A DNA stretch of 47,275 bases from Allorhizobium sonneratiae (GCF_023700755.1 NZ_JAMKOJ010000015.1:1-47275), one strand, 5' to 3'; numbered from the stretch's first letter, positions 33,667 to 42,647 are shown. Made by a program: numbers and translations. The notes: a model not told the origin generated them from the sequence alone.

Positions 33667-34341
33667 ATGCCCTTTGAAAACGTAGAATTCAGCACGAAGA
33701 AACAGTCGGTCTATGATTATATCGCTAGGCAGTTCGCTATTCCGGAAGGCCAAGGCGGAGTTGCCATTTCGGTAGCCATGCGAATGATCAATTGGCTCCC
33801 CTACAGGGGAGCGATTAGCTTGCTGGATATAAAACCCACCGCCGACCTTTTGGAAATAGGACATGGTCCGGGCTTCGGCCTCGCCCGGCTCTCCAAAATG
33901 GCACCGATGGGTTCCATTATAGGGGTTGACCGGTCTCCAACCATGCGGCGATTGGCAAGAGCGAAAAACAAGACGGCCATAGCCGAGGGCAATATGTCGC
34001 TGAAGCAAGGGACTTTCGAGCGCTTACCTCTCCGGGATGAATCTGTGGATGGTATTCTTGCTGTCAACGTTCTCTATTTTGTAGACCCGATATCCTCAGC
34101 CCTGGCGGAAGCCAGGCGCGTCTTGCGGCCGGGGGGAACGCTATCCGTATATGTAACGGACAAATCGCGCATGCCATGGCTGCAGTTCGATGGACGGGAA
34201 ACCAGGCATACTTTCGACGAGCGAAGTCTCCATAGAACTCTTCAAACCAGCGACTTTGGTGGGGACATGATCGAGATTCGAAGTATGTGGCTTCCGTTCC
34301 GCTTCAGGGGACTTCTCGCGAAGATCACGAAAGAGGGGTGA
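33667..34341 (+). CDS. SAM-dependent methyltransferase
   Basis: A 224-aa class I methyltransferase. Motif I is LLEIGHGPGFG (residues 61-71), the acidic end of strand 2 is in IIGVDRSP, and later motifs are GILAVNVLYFV and EARRVLRPGGTL. It belongs to the broad Methyltransf_11 group; the substrate cannot be told. In rhizobia such enzymes can modify phospholipids, quinones or small molecules; the cluster favours a lipid but this is inference. No signal or membrane segment is present. Confidence 0.82.
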   Translation: MPFENVEFSTKKQSVYDYIARQFAIPEGQGGVAISVAMRMINWLPYRGAISLLDIKPTADLLEIGHGPGFGLARLSKMAPMGSIIGVDRSPTMRRLARAKNKTAIAEGNMSLKQGTFERLPLRDESVDGILAVNVLYFVDPISSALAEARRVLRPGGTLSVYVTDKSRMPWLQFDGRETRHTFDERSLHRTLQTSDFGGDMIEIRSMWLPFRFRGLLAKITKEG

Positions 34342-34431
34342 ATGTCGCATCTGTTCTAAAATTAAAAGCGGGTAGATCGCCGAGGTTTTTCAGCAGCTCA
34401 TTGACAACATAAAAACAACTGGAGAGATTTC

Positions 34432-35238
34432 ATGAACACATTTTCTGGCGATCCGATCAGCCGGAATGAAGCTTCTCGTTCCTGGTTTTCAAAGGTTCCC
34501 GAAGTCACTGCGGTTTTCTGGGCCATCAAGATATTGACGACCGGTATGGGCGAGACGACGTCCGACTTCCTTGTTCATCGCATCGATCCGCCGATTGCGG
34601 TCGCCATTGGTGGTGCTTGCTTTCTGATCTCATTAGCGGTGCAGTTCTTCATGCCTCGTTTCAACGTCTGGATTTATTGGCTCACTGTCGTCATGGTATC
34701 GGTCTTCGGCACCATGGCCGCCGATGTTCTTCATGTCGGCCTCGGCGTTCCCTATTGGATTTCGACCGCCTTCTTCGGTGTCTCGCTTTTGATTATTTTC
34801 GCCGCCTGGTTCTGGAACGAGCAGACGCTTTCGATCCACAGCATTTACACCAAACGCCGCGAATTCTTCTATTGGGCAACGGTGCTGACAACGTTCGCGC
34901 TGGGCACTGCGGCGGGTGATATGACCGCTAGCAGTCTCGGACTTGGATATTTCGTTTCCGGACTGATGTTCGCGGTTGTCATCGCCGTTCCCGGAATCGC
35001 ATTCTGGAAGTTTGGTATGCCGGAAATTCCCGCCTTTTGGTTTGCGTATGTCGTGACCCGCCCGCTCGGAGCTTCCTTCGCCGATTGGATGGGCGTGTCG
35101 CACGAGCGCGGAGGCCTCGACTGGGGCACAGGTCCGGTCAGTTTGGCTTTAGCGATCCTTATCTGTGTCTTCGTGGGATACTCGGCCTTTGCCGCCCGTC
35201 CTCGACCGTCGCTCGCAAGCGGCTCCTCGGTCGCCTGA
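34432..35238 (+). CDS. COG4705-type integral membrane protein (copy 2)
   Basis: A 268-aa paralogue of the protein encoded at 28466-29239. It opens KVPEVTAVFWAIKILTTGMGE and repeats the G-x4-D motif four times, with Asp at 45, 98, 163 and 218. SIHSIYTKRREFFYW and TRPLGASFADW are also shared. About eight membrane helices are expected. The two copies in one cluster on opposite strands probably arose by duplication and may form a complex or respond to different conditions. Function is unknown. Confidence 0.82.
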   Translation: MNTFSGDPISRNEASRSWFSKVPEVTAVFWAIKILTTGMGETTSDFLVHRIDPPIAVAIGGACFLISLAVQFFMPRFNVWIYWLTVVMVSVFGTMAADVLHVGLGVPYWISTAFFGVSLLIIFAAWFWNEQTLSIHSIYTKRREFFYWATVLTTFALGTAAGDMTASSLGLGYFVSGLMFAVVIAVPGIAFWKFGMPEIPAFWFAYVVTRPLGASFADWMGVSHERGGLDWGTGPVSLALAILICVFVGYSAFAARPRPSLASGSSVA

Positions 35239-35252
35239 CATTCTGGACAAGC

Positions 35253-35274
35253 TTACCAAAGTGTAAAGCTCAGG
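35253..35274 (+). promoter_or_regulatory. 22-bp box D, before the exporter operon
   Basis: It begins TTACCAAAGTGTAAAG and ends CAGG, 60 nt before ATG 35335. It agrees with boxes B and C in the TTAC, GTA and AG positions and in the final GG. Confidence 0.6.
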
Positions 35275-35334
35275 ATCGGCGCATGTAAGAATTCTGGCGT
35301 TCAATCGGGTCATCAGGACGAAAAGGAGTGTCCC

Positions 35335-35934
35335 ATGACCCGTACGACAACGAATATCCAAAGAACTCTTGCCTATGCCCTGGTCGCGACGTCGGTCGTT
35401 GCGGCTTCGGTATCGCCTTTGCTCGCGGTTCCTGCTTCCGCAGCCGAAAAGGCTGTCGCACCGGAAAAGAACCCTCCGGGCGATATCCCCGATAGCCAGG
35501 TCTTCGTCACCTATAGTGCCAAGTCTGGATACAGCCTGAAGGTACCGGAGGGCTGGGCGCGATCCGACCTTGGAAATGGTGTAAGCTTTGTCGACAAGCT
35601 GGACGGCGTTCTAGTCAAGGAAACAGCCGACAACGCGGTCCCGACTTTGGACACGGTGAAAACGGCCTTCATCCCCGATCTGGAAAAGCGCTCCCGCGCC
35701 TTGAAGCTCGGCAAGGTCGAACAGGTTCAATTGCCGGCCGGAAAAGCAGTCCGGATTTCCTTCAGCTCCAATTCCGAACCGAATGCGGTCACCAACAAGC
35801 AGGTGCGGCTGGAGAATGAAATCTATGTCTACCACAAAGGCGGCAAAACAGTTTCCTTGCAGCTCTACGCTCCCTACGGTGCCGACAATGTCGACCAGTG
35901 GAACTTGATGTCGCGCTCGTTCAGGTGGAAGTAA
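35335..35934 (+). CDS. Secreted PsbP/LpqN-like protein of exporter operon
   Basis: A 199-aa protein with a twin-arginine-free signal peptide (cleavage near PASAAEK), then a beta-rich domain with SAKSGYSLKVPEGWARSD and VSFVDKLDGV, the pattern of PsbP-like or LpqN-like folds, ending MSRSFRWK. There is no lipobox Cys. It is followed after one base by an ATPase gene, so it is part of a four-gene exporter operon and may work as its periplasmic partner in place of MacA. Ligand unknown. Confidence 0.75.
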   Translation: MTRTTTNIQRTLAYALVATSVVAASVSPLLAVPASAAEKAVAPEKNPPGDIPDSQVFVTYSAKSGYSLKVPEGWARSDLGNGVSFVDKLDGVLVKETADNAVPTLDTVKTAFIPDLEKRSRALKLGKVEQVQLPAGKAVRISFSSNSEPNAVTNKQVRLENEIYVYHKGGKTVSLQLYAPYGADNVDQWNLMSRSFRWK

Positions 35935-35935
35935 C

Positions 35936-36598
35936 ATGGCTGTTCTCAATGCTGTGGAACTCTATCGTTTCTTCCATATTGGCGACGACGAAACCGCTGC
36001 GCTACGTGGCGTCAGTCTGTCACTGGATGCCGGTGAAACCGTCGCCCTTGTCGGTCCATCAGGAAGCGGAAAATCGACGTTGATTGGCTGCCTGACAGGT
36101 CTCGACGAGCCGGACGGTGGCTGGGTTTCCGTCAATGAACAACGCTTGACGAGACGTAGCGAAAAAGTCCGTGCGCGCCTTCGAGCCCTAAATTTCGGGA
36201 TCATGCTCCAGAGCGCCAACCTGTTCCAACATCTGACGGTCGAAGAAAATATAGGGTTTCAAATGCAGGTCGCGGGCAGGATAGACACCGAACGCGTGTC
36301 TTTGCTGCTTGAGGCCGTTGGAATTTCACATCGTGCCAAATCCTATCCTGCCAGTCTGTCCGGCGGCGAGACCGCCCGCGCGGGCCTCGCGACCGTGATT
36401 GCGGCTGCCCCACCCGTCCTGATCGCGGACGAGCCGACAGCCGAAGTGAATGCAGAAACGGAGCAGCTTCTTTTCGAGCTTTTCGACCAGCGCAGGAAAG
36501 CCGGTCAGGCAACATTGCTTTCGACCCACAGCACGGCACTTGCGGATCGCGCGGATCGGATCATTTACCTTCGGGACGGGAGGATCGGCGATGCATGA
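35936..36598 (+). CDS. ABC exporter ATPase 1, MacB/LolD family
   Basis: A 220-aa ATPase with Walker A GPSGSGKST (40-48), signature SLSGGETARAGLA and Walker B PVLIADEPTAEVNAET. The signature has ETAR where most relatives have QQQR. The group includes LolD, FtsE and MacB, which use mechanical motion to push lipoproteins or peptides across the membrane. It overlaps the second ATPase gene by 8 bp. Confidence 0.88.
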   Translation: MAVLNAVELYRFFHIGDDETAALRGVSLSLDAGETVALVGPSGSGKSTLIGCLTGLDEPDGGWVSVNEQRLTRRSEKVRARLRALNFGIMLQSANLFQHLTVEENIGFQMQVAGRIDTERVSLLLEAVGISHRAKSYPASLSGGETARAGLATVIAAAPPVLIADEPTAEVNAETEQLLFELFDQRRKAGQATLLSTHSTALADRADRIIYLRDGRIGDA

Positions 36599-37274
36599 GC
36601 TTCTCGTTCGGGTCCGAAACGCCGGAATGGAGTTTATTCAGCCGGACGGCGAAAAGGTCCGCGTTCTCAGCGATGTCAACTGCGACATCGCGAAAGCCGA
36701 TCGCATTGTGCTGTCCGGGCCATCGGGAAGTGGCAAGTCGACACTCCTCAACATTCTGGGTGGATTGATTGCCCCGACCGAAGGGACAGTAACCTGGCCG
36801 GCGCTTGGCGACCAGGCATCTCTACAGCCAGCAAAGGTTACCTATGTCTTTCAGGCGCAAAGCCTCTTTCCGGCGCTGAACGTGCACGAAAACGTCATGC
36901 TTCCGTTGAAGTTGATGGGAAACACTGTGGGAAACGCGGACGCCGCATCCGCGATCCTAGAGCGTATGCAACTCGAAGGACTCGCCGGGAAACTGCCTGA
37001 GGAGCTTTCTGGCGGACAGGCCCAAAGAGTGGCCATGGCGCGGGCGTTGGTCGTGAAGCCGAAGCTCGTCCTGGCTGATGAACCGACCGGGCAATTGGAC
37101 AGCGCAACCGCACACGATTTCCTTGGCCGCGTTCTCGAATTTGCCAACGAAAGCCATATGGCGCTCGTTGTGGCAACACACGACAAGTTGGTTGCAGGCT
37201 TCATGGAAACGCGATGGTCAATCGAACATGGCCGTTTGGCGACGCCACAAAAATTGGAAATGGAACCGAAATGA
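36591..37274 (+). CDS. ABC exporter ATPase 2, MacB/LolD family
   Basis: A 227-aa ATPase starting at ATG 36591 within the end of ATPase 1. Walker A is GPSGSGKST, signature ELSGGQAQRVAMARAL, Walker B LVLADEPTGQLD and switch His VATHDK. It is clearly different from ATPase 1, so the exporter may run with a heterodimer. The stop overlaps the permease start (ATGA). Confidence 0.88.
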   Translation: MHELLVRVRNAGMEFIQPDGEKVRVLSDVNCDIAKADRIVLSGPSGSGKSTLLNILGGLIAPTEGTVTWPALGDQASLQPAKVTYVFQAQSLFPALNVHENVMLPLKLMGNTVGNADAASAILERMQLEGLAGKLPEELSGGQAQRVAMARALVVKPKLVLADEPTGQLDSATAHDFLGRVLEFANESHMALVVATHDKLVAGFMETRWSIEHGRLATPQKLEMEPK

Positions 37275-39925
37275 TCAGGCTTTGGATATCGGGACTCTTC
37301 AAACAGCGCGCGACGCGTTTGGCAGGAGCGGCGCTCGGCATCGCCGTGACCGTTGGCCTTCTCGGCGCTCTTTCCAGCTTTCTTGTCGGCAGCTCGGCGA
37401 CCATGACGGCGCGCGCCATTAACTCAGTTCCAATCGATTGGCAGATCGAACTGGTGCCGTCGGCGAACAAGGAAGACATTCTGAAAGCGCTCCATTCATC
37501 CTCCGTGGTAAAGGACGTTTCCGAGGCAGATTTCGCCAAGATTGACGGGTTCGAAGCGACAACAGGCGGAACTGTTCAGACCACCGGTCCCGGAAAGGTG
37601 ATTTCTTTCGCCTCCGGCTACGACAAAATCTTCCCGAAGGAAGTGCGCTCTTTGGTGGGATCAGCGACTGGAGCGTTGTTGGCCCAACAGACGGCGGCAA
37701 ATTTGCATGCTGGTCCCGGCGATTTTATCACTGTAAAGAGGATCGGCCTGCCTTCGGTTCAGGTACAGGTTTCCGGCGTCGTGGATCTGCCTGATGCAGA
37801 TTCCCTTTTTCAAGGTGTCGGCCTGCCCCCGCAAGCATCACCGCAGGCTCCGCCGGACAACGTGCTCGTCCTTCCGCCCGCCGAATGGCACCGTATTTTC
37901 GATCAACAGACGACGGTCCGCCCGGATTCGGCACGCATTCAGTTCCATGTGCGCCTCGCGCACGAACAATTGCCGTCAAGTCCAACGGCGGCATATCTCA
38001 GTGTTTCGCAGTCAGCCAGGAACCTGGAAGCTAAAGTCGCCGGCCAAGCCCTGGTTGCGGACAATATCGGATCGCGACTTGAAGCGGTCAGAGGCGATTC
38101 ACTTTACGCGACTGTCCTCTTCCTTTTCCTTGGCATTCCGGGACTGGGCCTTGCGATCATGTTGACATTGAGTATCGCGGGGACCGCATCGGGGCAACGA
38201 AGTTCCGAATTGGCTTTGCTTCGTGCTCGCGGCGCACCGATTGGCAAGATCATGAGTTTGGTTGTGACGGAAGCTGTCGCCGTCGCCTTGATCGGCACAG
38301 CATTGGGCGTCTCCGCCACGGAACTCCTGATGGGAACGCTATCGGGGGCATCGACTTCAGGCAGCGCCTCCTTCTGGATCTGGACAGCGGTTGCGGTCAT
38401 GGGACTTCTTCTTTCGTTGATGGCGATTGTCTTGCCCGTCTGGCGCGCGACAAATGCCAAAACGGTTTCCATGACCAAGCGCCAGATCAATCGGGACGAT
38501 GTTTCGTGGTGGCAGCGCTATGGCGTCGACTACATCCTTCTTGGCCTGTCCGGTCTGGCGTTTTGGCAGCTTGCAAGCTCCGGCTATCAAATCGTACTGG
38601 CTCCAGAAGGAGTGCCGGCCACGTCTGTGGACTACAAGGCGTTCCTTGCGCCTGCACTTTTCTGGGTCGGCCTCGGTCTTCTGACCATTCGATTGTCCGG
38701 GGTGATCATCCGAACGAACGGCAGACTGCTTCGCGCACTCATATGGCCGTTCACGGGAGGGCTCGCCGACGTCGCCAGTTCCTCTCTTTCAAATCAGACA
38801 AGGCGCCTGACGACCGGGATTGCGATGACGGCTCTTGCTATATCTTTCGCGACGTCGACGGCAATATTCAACACCACCTACAATGCGCAGGCGAGAGTGG
38901 ATGCCGAGTTGACCAACGGCTCTGACGTCACAATCTTCGGCTCGAGTGCACATCCGGCGTCGCCTTACATCGACAAGCTGTCCGGTCTGCCCGGCGTCAC
39001 TTCGGTCATTCCCATGCAGCACAGGTTTGCCTATGTCGGCTCCGACCTGCAGGATATGTACGGCGTCGATCCTACGACGATTGGCAAAGCCACACGCATG
39101 TCGAATGCCTACTTCAGCGGCGGCAGCGCGGCCGAAATATTGAACAGGCTCGCCAAGACTCCTGATGGTGTTCTGGTTTCGGAAGAGACGGTGAACGACT
39201 TCCAACTCAAGCAAGGCGATACGATCAATCTGAGACTCATGAACGCCTCGGATCATCAATATCGCGCTGTTCCGTTCAAGTTTATCGGGGTCGCGCGCGA
39301 ATTTCCTACCGCACCGAAGGACTCGTTCCTGGTCGCCAACGCAAGCTATATCGCCAGGATGACGGGAGCGGCGGCTTCGGAATACGCTCTGATCCGCACA
39401 AGCGGCGATGCTGCCAAGGTGGCGAGCGATGTGCGATCTGCATTGACCGATGCCCCTGCCCTTCAGGTCAAGGATATCGGCAGCGTTTCACACATCATTG
39501 GCTCGAGTCTGACGGCGGTGGACATGTCCTTGCTGACAACGATTGAACTCTCTTTTGCCATTGCAATGGCCGCATCGGCTGCAGGATTGATGCTGGTCCT
39601 CGGCTTCGCAGATCGCAACAGAAGTTTCGTTATTCTCAAGGTCATTGGCGCAACGCCGAAACAGATCGCCGGGTTCCTGTGGGCGGAAGGTGCCTTGATT
39701 TCTTTAGGCGGCCTTTTGTTCGGGCTCGCGTCAGGCTTGTCAATTTCGTGGATGCTCGTGAAGTTGTTGACCGGCGTTTTCGATCCACCTCCGGAAACGC
39801 TATCGATACCTTGGACCTACGTCTTGGCGGCATTGATAACTGTGCTGATCTCAATTTTTGCAGCCGTGGCGATAGCCATTCGGACGTCTTACCAAAACAC
39901 CGCGCTAGGCCTTCGTAACCTTTAG
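37271..39925 (+). CDS. Large FtsX-type ABC permease
   Basis: An 884-aa permease starting at ATG 37271, overlapping the ATPase 2 stop. An N-terminal membrane helix is followed by a periplasmic MacB-like domain of about 240 residues, four helices with an FtsX core (LALLRARGAPIGKI), a second periplasmic domain (from about 530) and a final FtsX core with VILKVIGATPKQIAGFLWAEG. Double-FtsX permeases of this size work alone with ATPases of the LolD group. The cargo is unknown; lipoprotein or peptide extraction are the family options. Confidence 0.87.
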   Translation: MIRLWISGLFKQRATRLAGAALGIAVTVGLLGALSSFLVGSSATMTARAINSVPIDWQIELVPSANKEDILKALHSSSVVKDVSEADFAKIDGFEATTGGTVQTTGPGKVISFASGYDKIFPKEVRSLVGSATGALLAQQTAANLHAGPGDFITVKRIGLPSVQVQVSGVVDLPDADSLFQGVGLPPQASPQAPPDNVLVLPPAEWHRIFDQQTTVRPDSARIQFHVRLAHEQLPSSPTAAYLSVSQSARNLEAKVAGQALVADNIGSRLEAVRGDSLYATVLFLFLGIPGLGLAIMLTLSIAGTASGQRSSELALLRARGAPIGKIMSLVVTEAVAVALIGTALGVSATELLMGTLSGASTSGSASFWIWTAVAVMGLLLSLMAIVLPVWRATNAKTVSMTKRQINRDDVSWWQRYGVDYILLGLSGLAFWQLASSGYQIVLAPEGVPATSVDYKAFLAPALFWVGLGLLTIRLSGVIIRTNGRLLRALIWPFTGGLADVASSSLSNQTRRLTTGIAMTALAISFATSTAIFNTTYNAQARVDAELTNGSDVTIFGSSAHPASPYIDKLSGLPGVTSVIPMQHRFAYVGSDLQDMYGVDPTTIGKATRMSNAYFSGGSAAEILNRLAKTPDGVLVSEETVNDFQLKQGDTINLRLMNASDHQYRAVPFKFIGVAREFPTAPKDSFLVANASYIARMTGAAASEYALIRTSGDAAKVASDVRSALTDAPALQVKDIGSVSHIIGSSLTAVDMSLLTTIELSFAIAMAASAAGLMLVLGFADRNRSFVILKVIGATPKQIAGFLWAEGALISLGGLLFGLASGLSISWMLVKLLTGVFDPPPETLSIPWTYVLAALITVLISIFAAVAIAIRTSYQNTALGLRNL

Positions 39926-39991
39926 GAAGTGTGGACTCTTAGGATTTCCAAACGGCTTGTTATGTGATTCATGACTGTCTTTTGGAGGCAG

Positions 39992-40360
39992 TCAGCCTCG
40001 GTTAAGGTCACAATATCGGCTGTAGCGATAGCCATCCGGATAACGGCCGATATATTCGTCCCAGAGAATTTGCAGCGTCACGTGCTTGCGCTTGAGCTCG
40101 CGATGCACCTCGGTCCAATCCGGCTCGTGGGCCCGGCGATGGCCCGTCTTCGTCCCGGGCGCCTTGTAGACCGCCGCTTCCAAAACGGCATCGTTCACGT
40201 CGTCTTCCAAGAGCTACGAAAGCCCAGCAGCCGTGGCCCGCCGCAGCGTCGACGGCGCTGGCCCGACCCGAACCGCAATCGATTTATGGCCCAGTCCTTG
40301 CTCGGCCCGATATCTCAGTATCTCGCCGGCACGCCGCATCTCCAGTCTCTCCGCAGGCAT
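39992..40360 (-). pseudogene. istA: IS21-family istA remnant
   Basis: From ATG 40360 the minus strand reads MRRAGEILRYRAEQGLGHKS, an IstA helix-turn-helix start, has a stop near LRRATAAGLS, and then continues VLEAAVYKAPGTKTGHRRAH and VHRELKRKHVTLQILWDEY before ending. About 300 codons of the catalytic part and the istB gene are missing. Upstream sequence to about 40505 probably belongs to the same element; no other gene is seen between 40361 and 40605. Confidence 0.8.
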
Positions 40361-40567
40361 CCCGTTCCTTCCCCATCATCATAGACGGAAGGAACTTCAC
40401 ACCGGCAGAACACCCACGCCACACCCGGTTCAAAGGGGCGGCATCATCTCGGAACAAGGGGGCGGATTCCTGCCCCTCCCGCAAACGACCCCCAATTGTC
40501 AGATTTGATCGATATTTTATCTTCAGGTGTCATCAGCACGTAATGAAATTATCTTAGTTATATTTTC

Positions 40568-40581
40568 GTAGCAAATGCTAC
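40568..40581. promoter_or_regulatory. Palindrome before the RpiR-type regulator
   Basis: GTAGCA-AA-TGCTAC is a perfect palindrome 24 bp before the regulator start. Its placement suggests autoregulation by the RpiR-type protein; no second copy is visible before the transporter genes. Confidence 0.45.
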
Positions 40582-40605
40582 CGAACTGAATGGAGCAATG
40601 TTTTC

Positions 40606-41517
40606 ATGGCGTCAAAAGCTGGGAATCCGGGCGGCGCTGACACGCTCGAGCAGAAGGTTCAGAAAACACTGGGAAAGCTTTCACCAGTCGAGCAGCGTGT
40701 GGCCCGTTTTTTTATTGAGCGCAAGGAAACCGTGCTTCTAGGCTCTGCGGCTCAAATTGCCAGCGAGGCGGGTAGCAGTGATGCAACGGTGGTGCGCACG
40801 GCGCAGGCGCTTGGCTTTTCAGGCCTAGCATCCTTGCGACAATCGCTGCTGACTGAATTGACTGGCCTTCCCTCTCCCGGACGGCGTTTGAAACGAAGCC
40901 TTGATCAATGCGGCGAAGATGCAGCGAAGGCTCTCCATCATGTCATCAGTTTGCATGAGGAAGCCCTGCTCAGCCTGAAGGAGGACGAAACCGCGACTCG
41001 TTTTGCGCATGCTATCGATTTGCTGGCTGGCGTCAGGCGGCGTATGGTGTTTGGCATCGGTCCATCCGGTTTGATGGCCTCTTATGCAGCCCTTCAATTC
41101 AACCGCATTGGTTTGCCGACCCTGCCTTTGACAGAAACTGGTATCGGCCTTGCCGATCAGATGCTGTGGATGGAGCCGGGTGATGGCGTGCTGATGATGG
41201 CTTATGCACCGCTTTACCGAGAGGTAACTGTGGTACTTGAGCGGGCGGCGGAATTGTCCGTGCCCGTCGTGCTCGTTAGCGACAGCCTCGGCATTTTGGT
41301 GGGTGATCAGGTGGCAGAGGTGGTGCCGGTACCGCGTGGACGCGCGGATCATCTGGCGATGCATGGCGCCACCATGGTCGTTCTCGAGGCCATGATCCTG
41401 GCGTTGGCCGGACGCTGCCGGGACGAAGCGTTTGAACGCCTGGAAAGCTTTAGTGAAATTCGGGGCGCGATCGACCGCGACTGGTTGAAACGCGGCGTCA
41501 AAAAAGTAAAACGATAA
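40606..41517 (+). CDS. MurR/RpiR-family regulator with SIS domain
   Basis: A 303-aa regulator: an N-terminal RpiR helix-turn-helix (LSPVEQRVARFFIE, then AAQIASEAGSSDATVVRTAQ) and a C-terminal SIS sugar-phosphate-binding domain (MVFGIGPSGLMASYAALQF, then PVVLVSDSLG). SIS domains sense phosphorylated sugars in studied members. It is followed on the same strand by a binding protein and ABC genes, which it probably controls. Confidence 0.88.
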   Translation: MASKAGNPGGADTLEQKVQKTLGKLSPVEQRVARFFIERKETVLLGSAAQIASEAGSSDATVVRTAQALGFSGLASLRQSLLTELTGLPSPGRRLKRSLDQCGEDAAKALHHVISLHEEALLSLKEDETATRFAHAIDLLAGVRRRMVFGIGPSGLMASYAALQFNRIGLPTLPLTETGIGLADQMLWMEPGDGVLMMAYAPLYREVTVVLERAAELSVPVVLVSDSLGILVGDQVAEVVPVPRGRADHLAMHGATMVVLEAMILALAGRCRDEAFERLESFSEIRGAIDRDWLKRGVKKVKR

Positions 41518-41606
41518 CAATATCTTCTTCAAAGTTACATATCCCCAGACGTTCGGCTATTCCCGGGCGGCTGTTCCTCACCTCATGCCCAAAGGGAGAC
41601 AGGAGA

Positions 41607-42605
41607 ATGACGTTCAGGACTTTTGCAGTTGCGAGCGTAATGGCAACCACCATGCTTTTTGGTCAGGCCATGGCTGCCGATCTGGTGATTTACGACGCTC
41701 TCGATCAGGCTGGAACCGCCGTCAAGGCATTCGAAGCAAAAACCGGTCTCAAGGTGGATCTGGTCGAGCCAGGCAGTACCGGGGAAACCCTTGGCAAAAT
41801 TGCCGCGGAAGGCGACAATCCACAATTCGATATTGTTTGGGTCGATGGTTCCGCTGTGCTGGAGCGCATGGCTGAGCACCATGTTTTGCAACCAATTCCC
41901 GCCGATGTTTATGGCAAGGTCAATTTCACCGCTTTCGGCAAAACCCTGATCCCGGCCAGCCACGCCTTCATTCCCACAGGCGCGTCCACCACGGCCATCG
42001 AGGTGAACACCAGTAAAGTCTCAAAAGCGGATGCACCGAAATCTTGGGCCGAACTGGTCAAGTATGCCGGTTTCGTTGCCGCAAAAGACCCGAATTTTTC
42101 CGGCCCAGCCTATCAGTGGCTGGCAGGTCTTTTTCAGACCAACGGGGTGGAAGAGGGCAAGGTACTTCTGACCAAAACCCTCACCAACAAGGCCATTTCG
42201 GGCCTGACGTCCGGTGGCAAGATCAACAAGGCGATCCTCTCTGGTAACGCAAAGATCGGCATCAATCAGGATTCCGGCATTCTGGCCCAGCAGGCCAAAG
42301 GTGAGCCGGTGATCGCCATCTACCCCTCGGAAGGATCCGTCGTGCTACCACAGGGTTTGGGTATTTCCGCCAAGACCAAACATGTGGACGCGGCAAAAAC
42401 CTTCATCGCCTATGTCGAAAGCAATGAAGGTCAAACAGCGATGCAGAAGGGCGATGACACCGATTTTTACTTTATGCCGATCATCGACGGTGTGAAAGCC
42501 AAGGCCGAGCGTCCCCAGATCAAGTGGATCGTGCTGAATGACAAGGCGGCCTCTGCCCACGAGATCGAATGGAAGCAGTGGTACAAGGATAATTTCGGCC
42601 AGTAA
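41607..42605 (+). CDS. AfuA/FbpA-like substrate-binding protein
   Basis: A 332-aa secreted binding protein: signal peptide ending AMAADL, then VIYDALDQAGTAVKAFEAKT, FDIVWVDGSA and NEGQTAMQKGDDTDFYFMPI. It belongs to the ferric-iron/AfuA/PhnS-like cluster. The paired Tyr that bind iron in FbpA are not seen where expected, so the ligand may not be iron; AfuA of Actinobacillus binds hexose phosphates. A GGAG at seven bases supports ATG 41607. A hairpin follows the stop. Confidence 0.8.
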   Translation: MTFRTFAVASVMATTMLFGQAMAADLVIYDALDQAGTAVKAFEAKTGLKVDLVEPGSTGETLGKIAAEGDNPQFDIVWVDGSAVLERMAEHHVLQPIPADVYGKVNFTAFGKTLIPASHAFIPTGASTTAIEVNTSKVSKADAPKSWAELVKYAGFVAAKDPNFSGPAYQWLAGLFQTNGVEEGKVLLTKTLTNKAISGLTSGGKINKAILSGNAKIGINQDSGILAQQAKGEPVIAIYPSEGSVVLPQGLGISAKTKHVDAAKTFIAYVESNEGQTAMQKGDDTDFYFMPIIDGVKAKAERPQIKWIVLNDKAASAHEIEWKQWYKDNFGQ

Positions 42606-42622
42606 GCCACAAACAGGCAGTG

Positions 42623-42647
42623 CCGTCGGTTCGCACCGAGCCGACGG
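42623..42647 (+). other. Hairpin between binding protein and permease genes
   Basis: CCGTCGG and CCGACGG enclose a further TCG-CAC-CGA stem, making an 11-bp stem (one T-G pair) with a 3-nt loop. No T tract follows. Such hairpins often stabilise the upstream part of the mRNA and give more binding protein than permease. Confidence 0.6.

Noticed and set aside
33445..34008. A 187-codon frame on the minus strand overlapping the methyltransferase.
   Set aside because: It lacks any family pattern and overlaps a clear methyltransferase gene.
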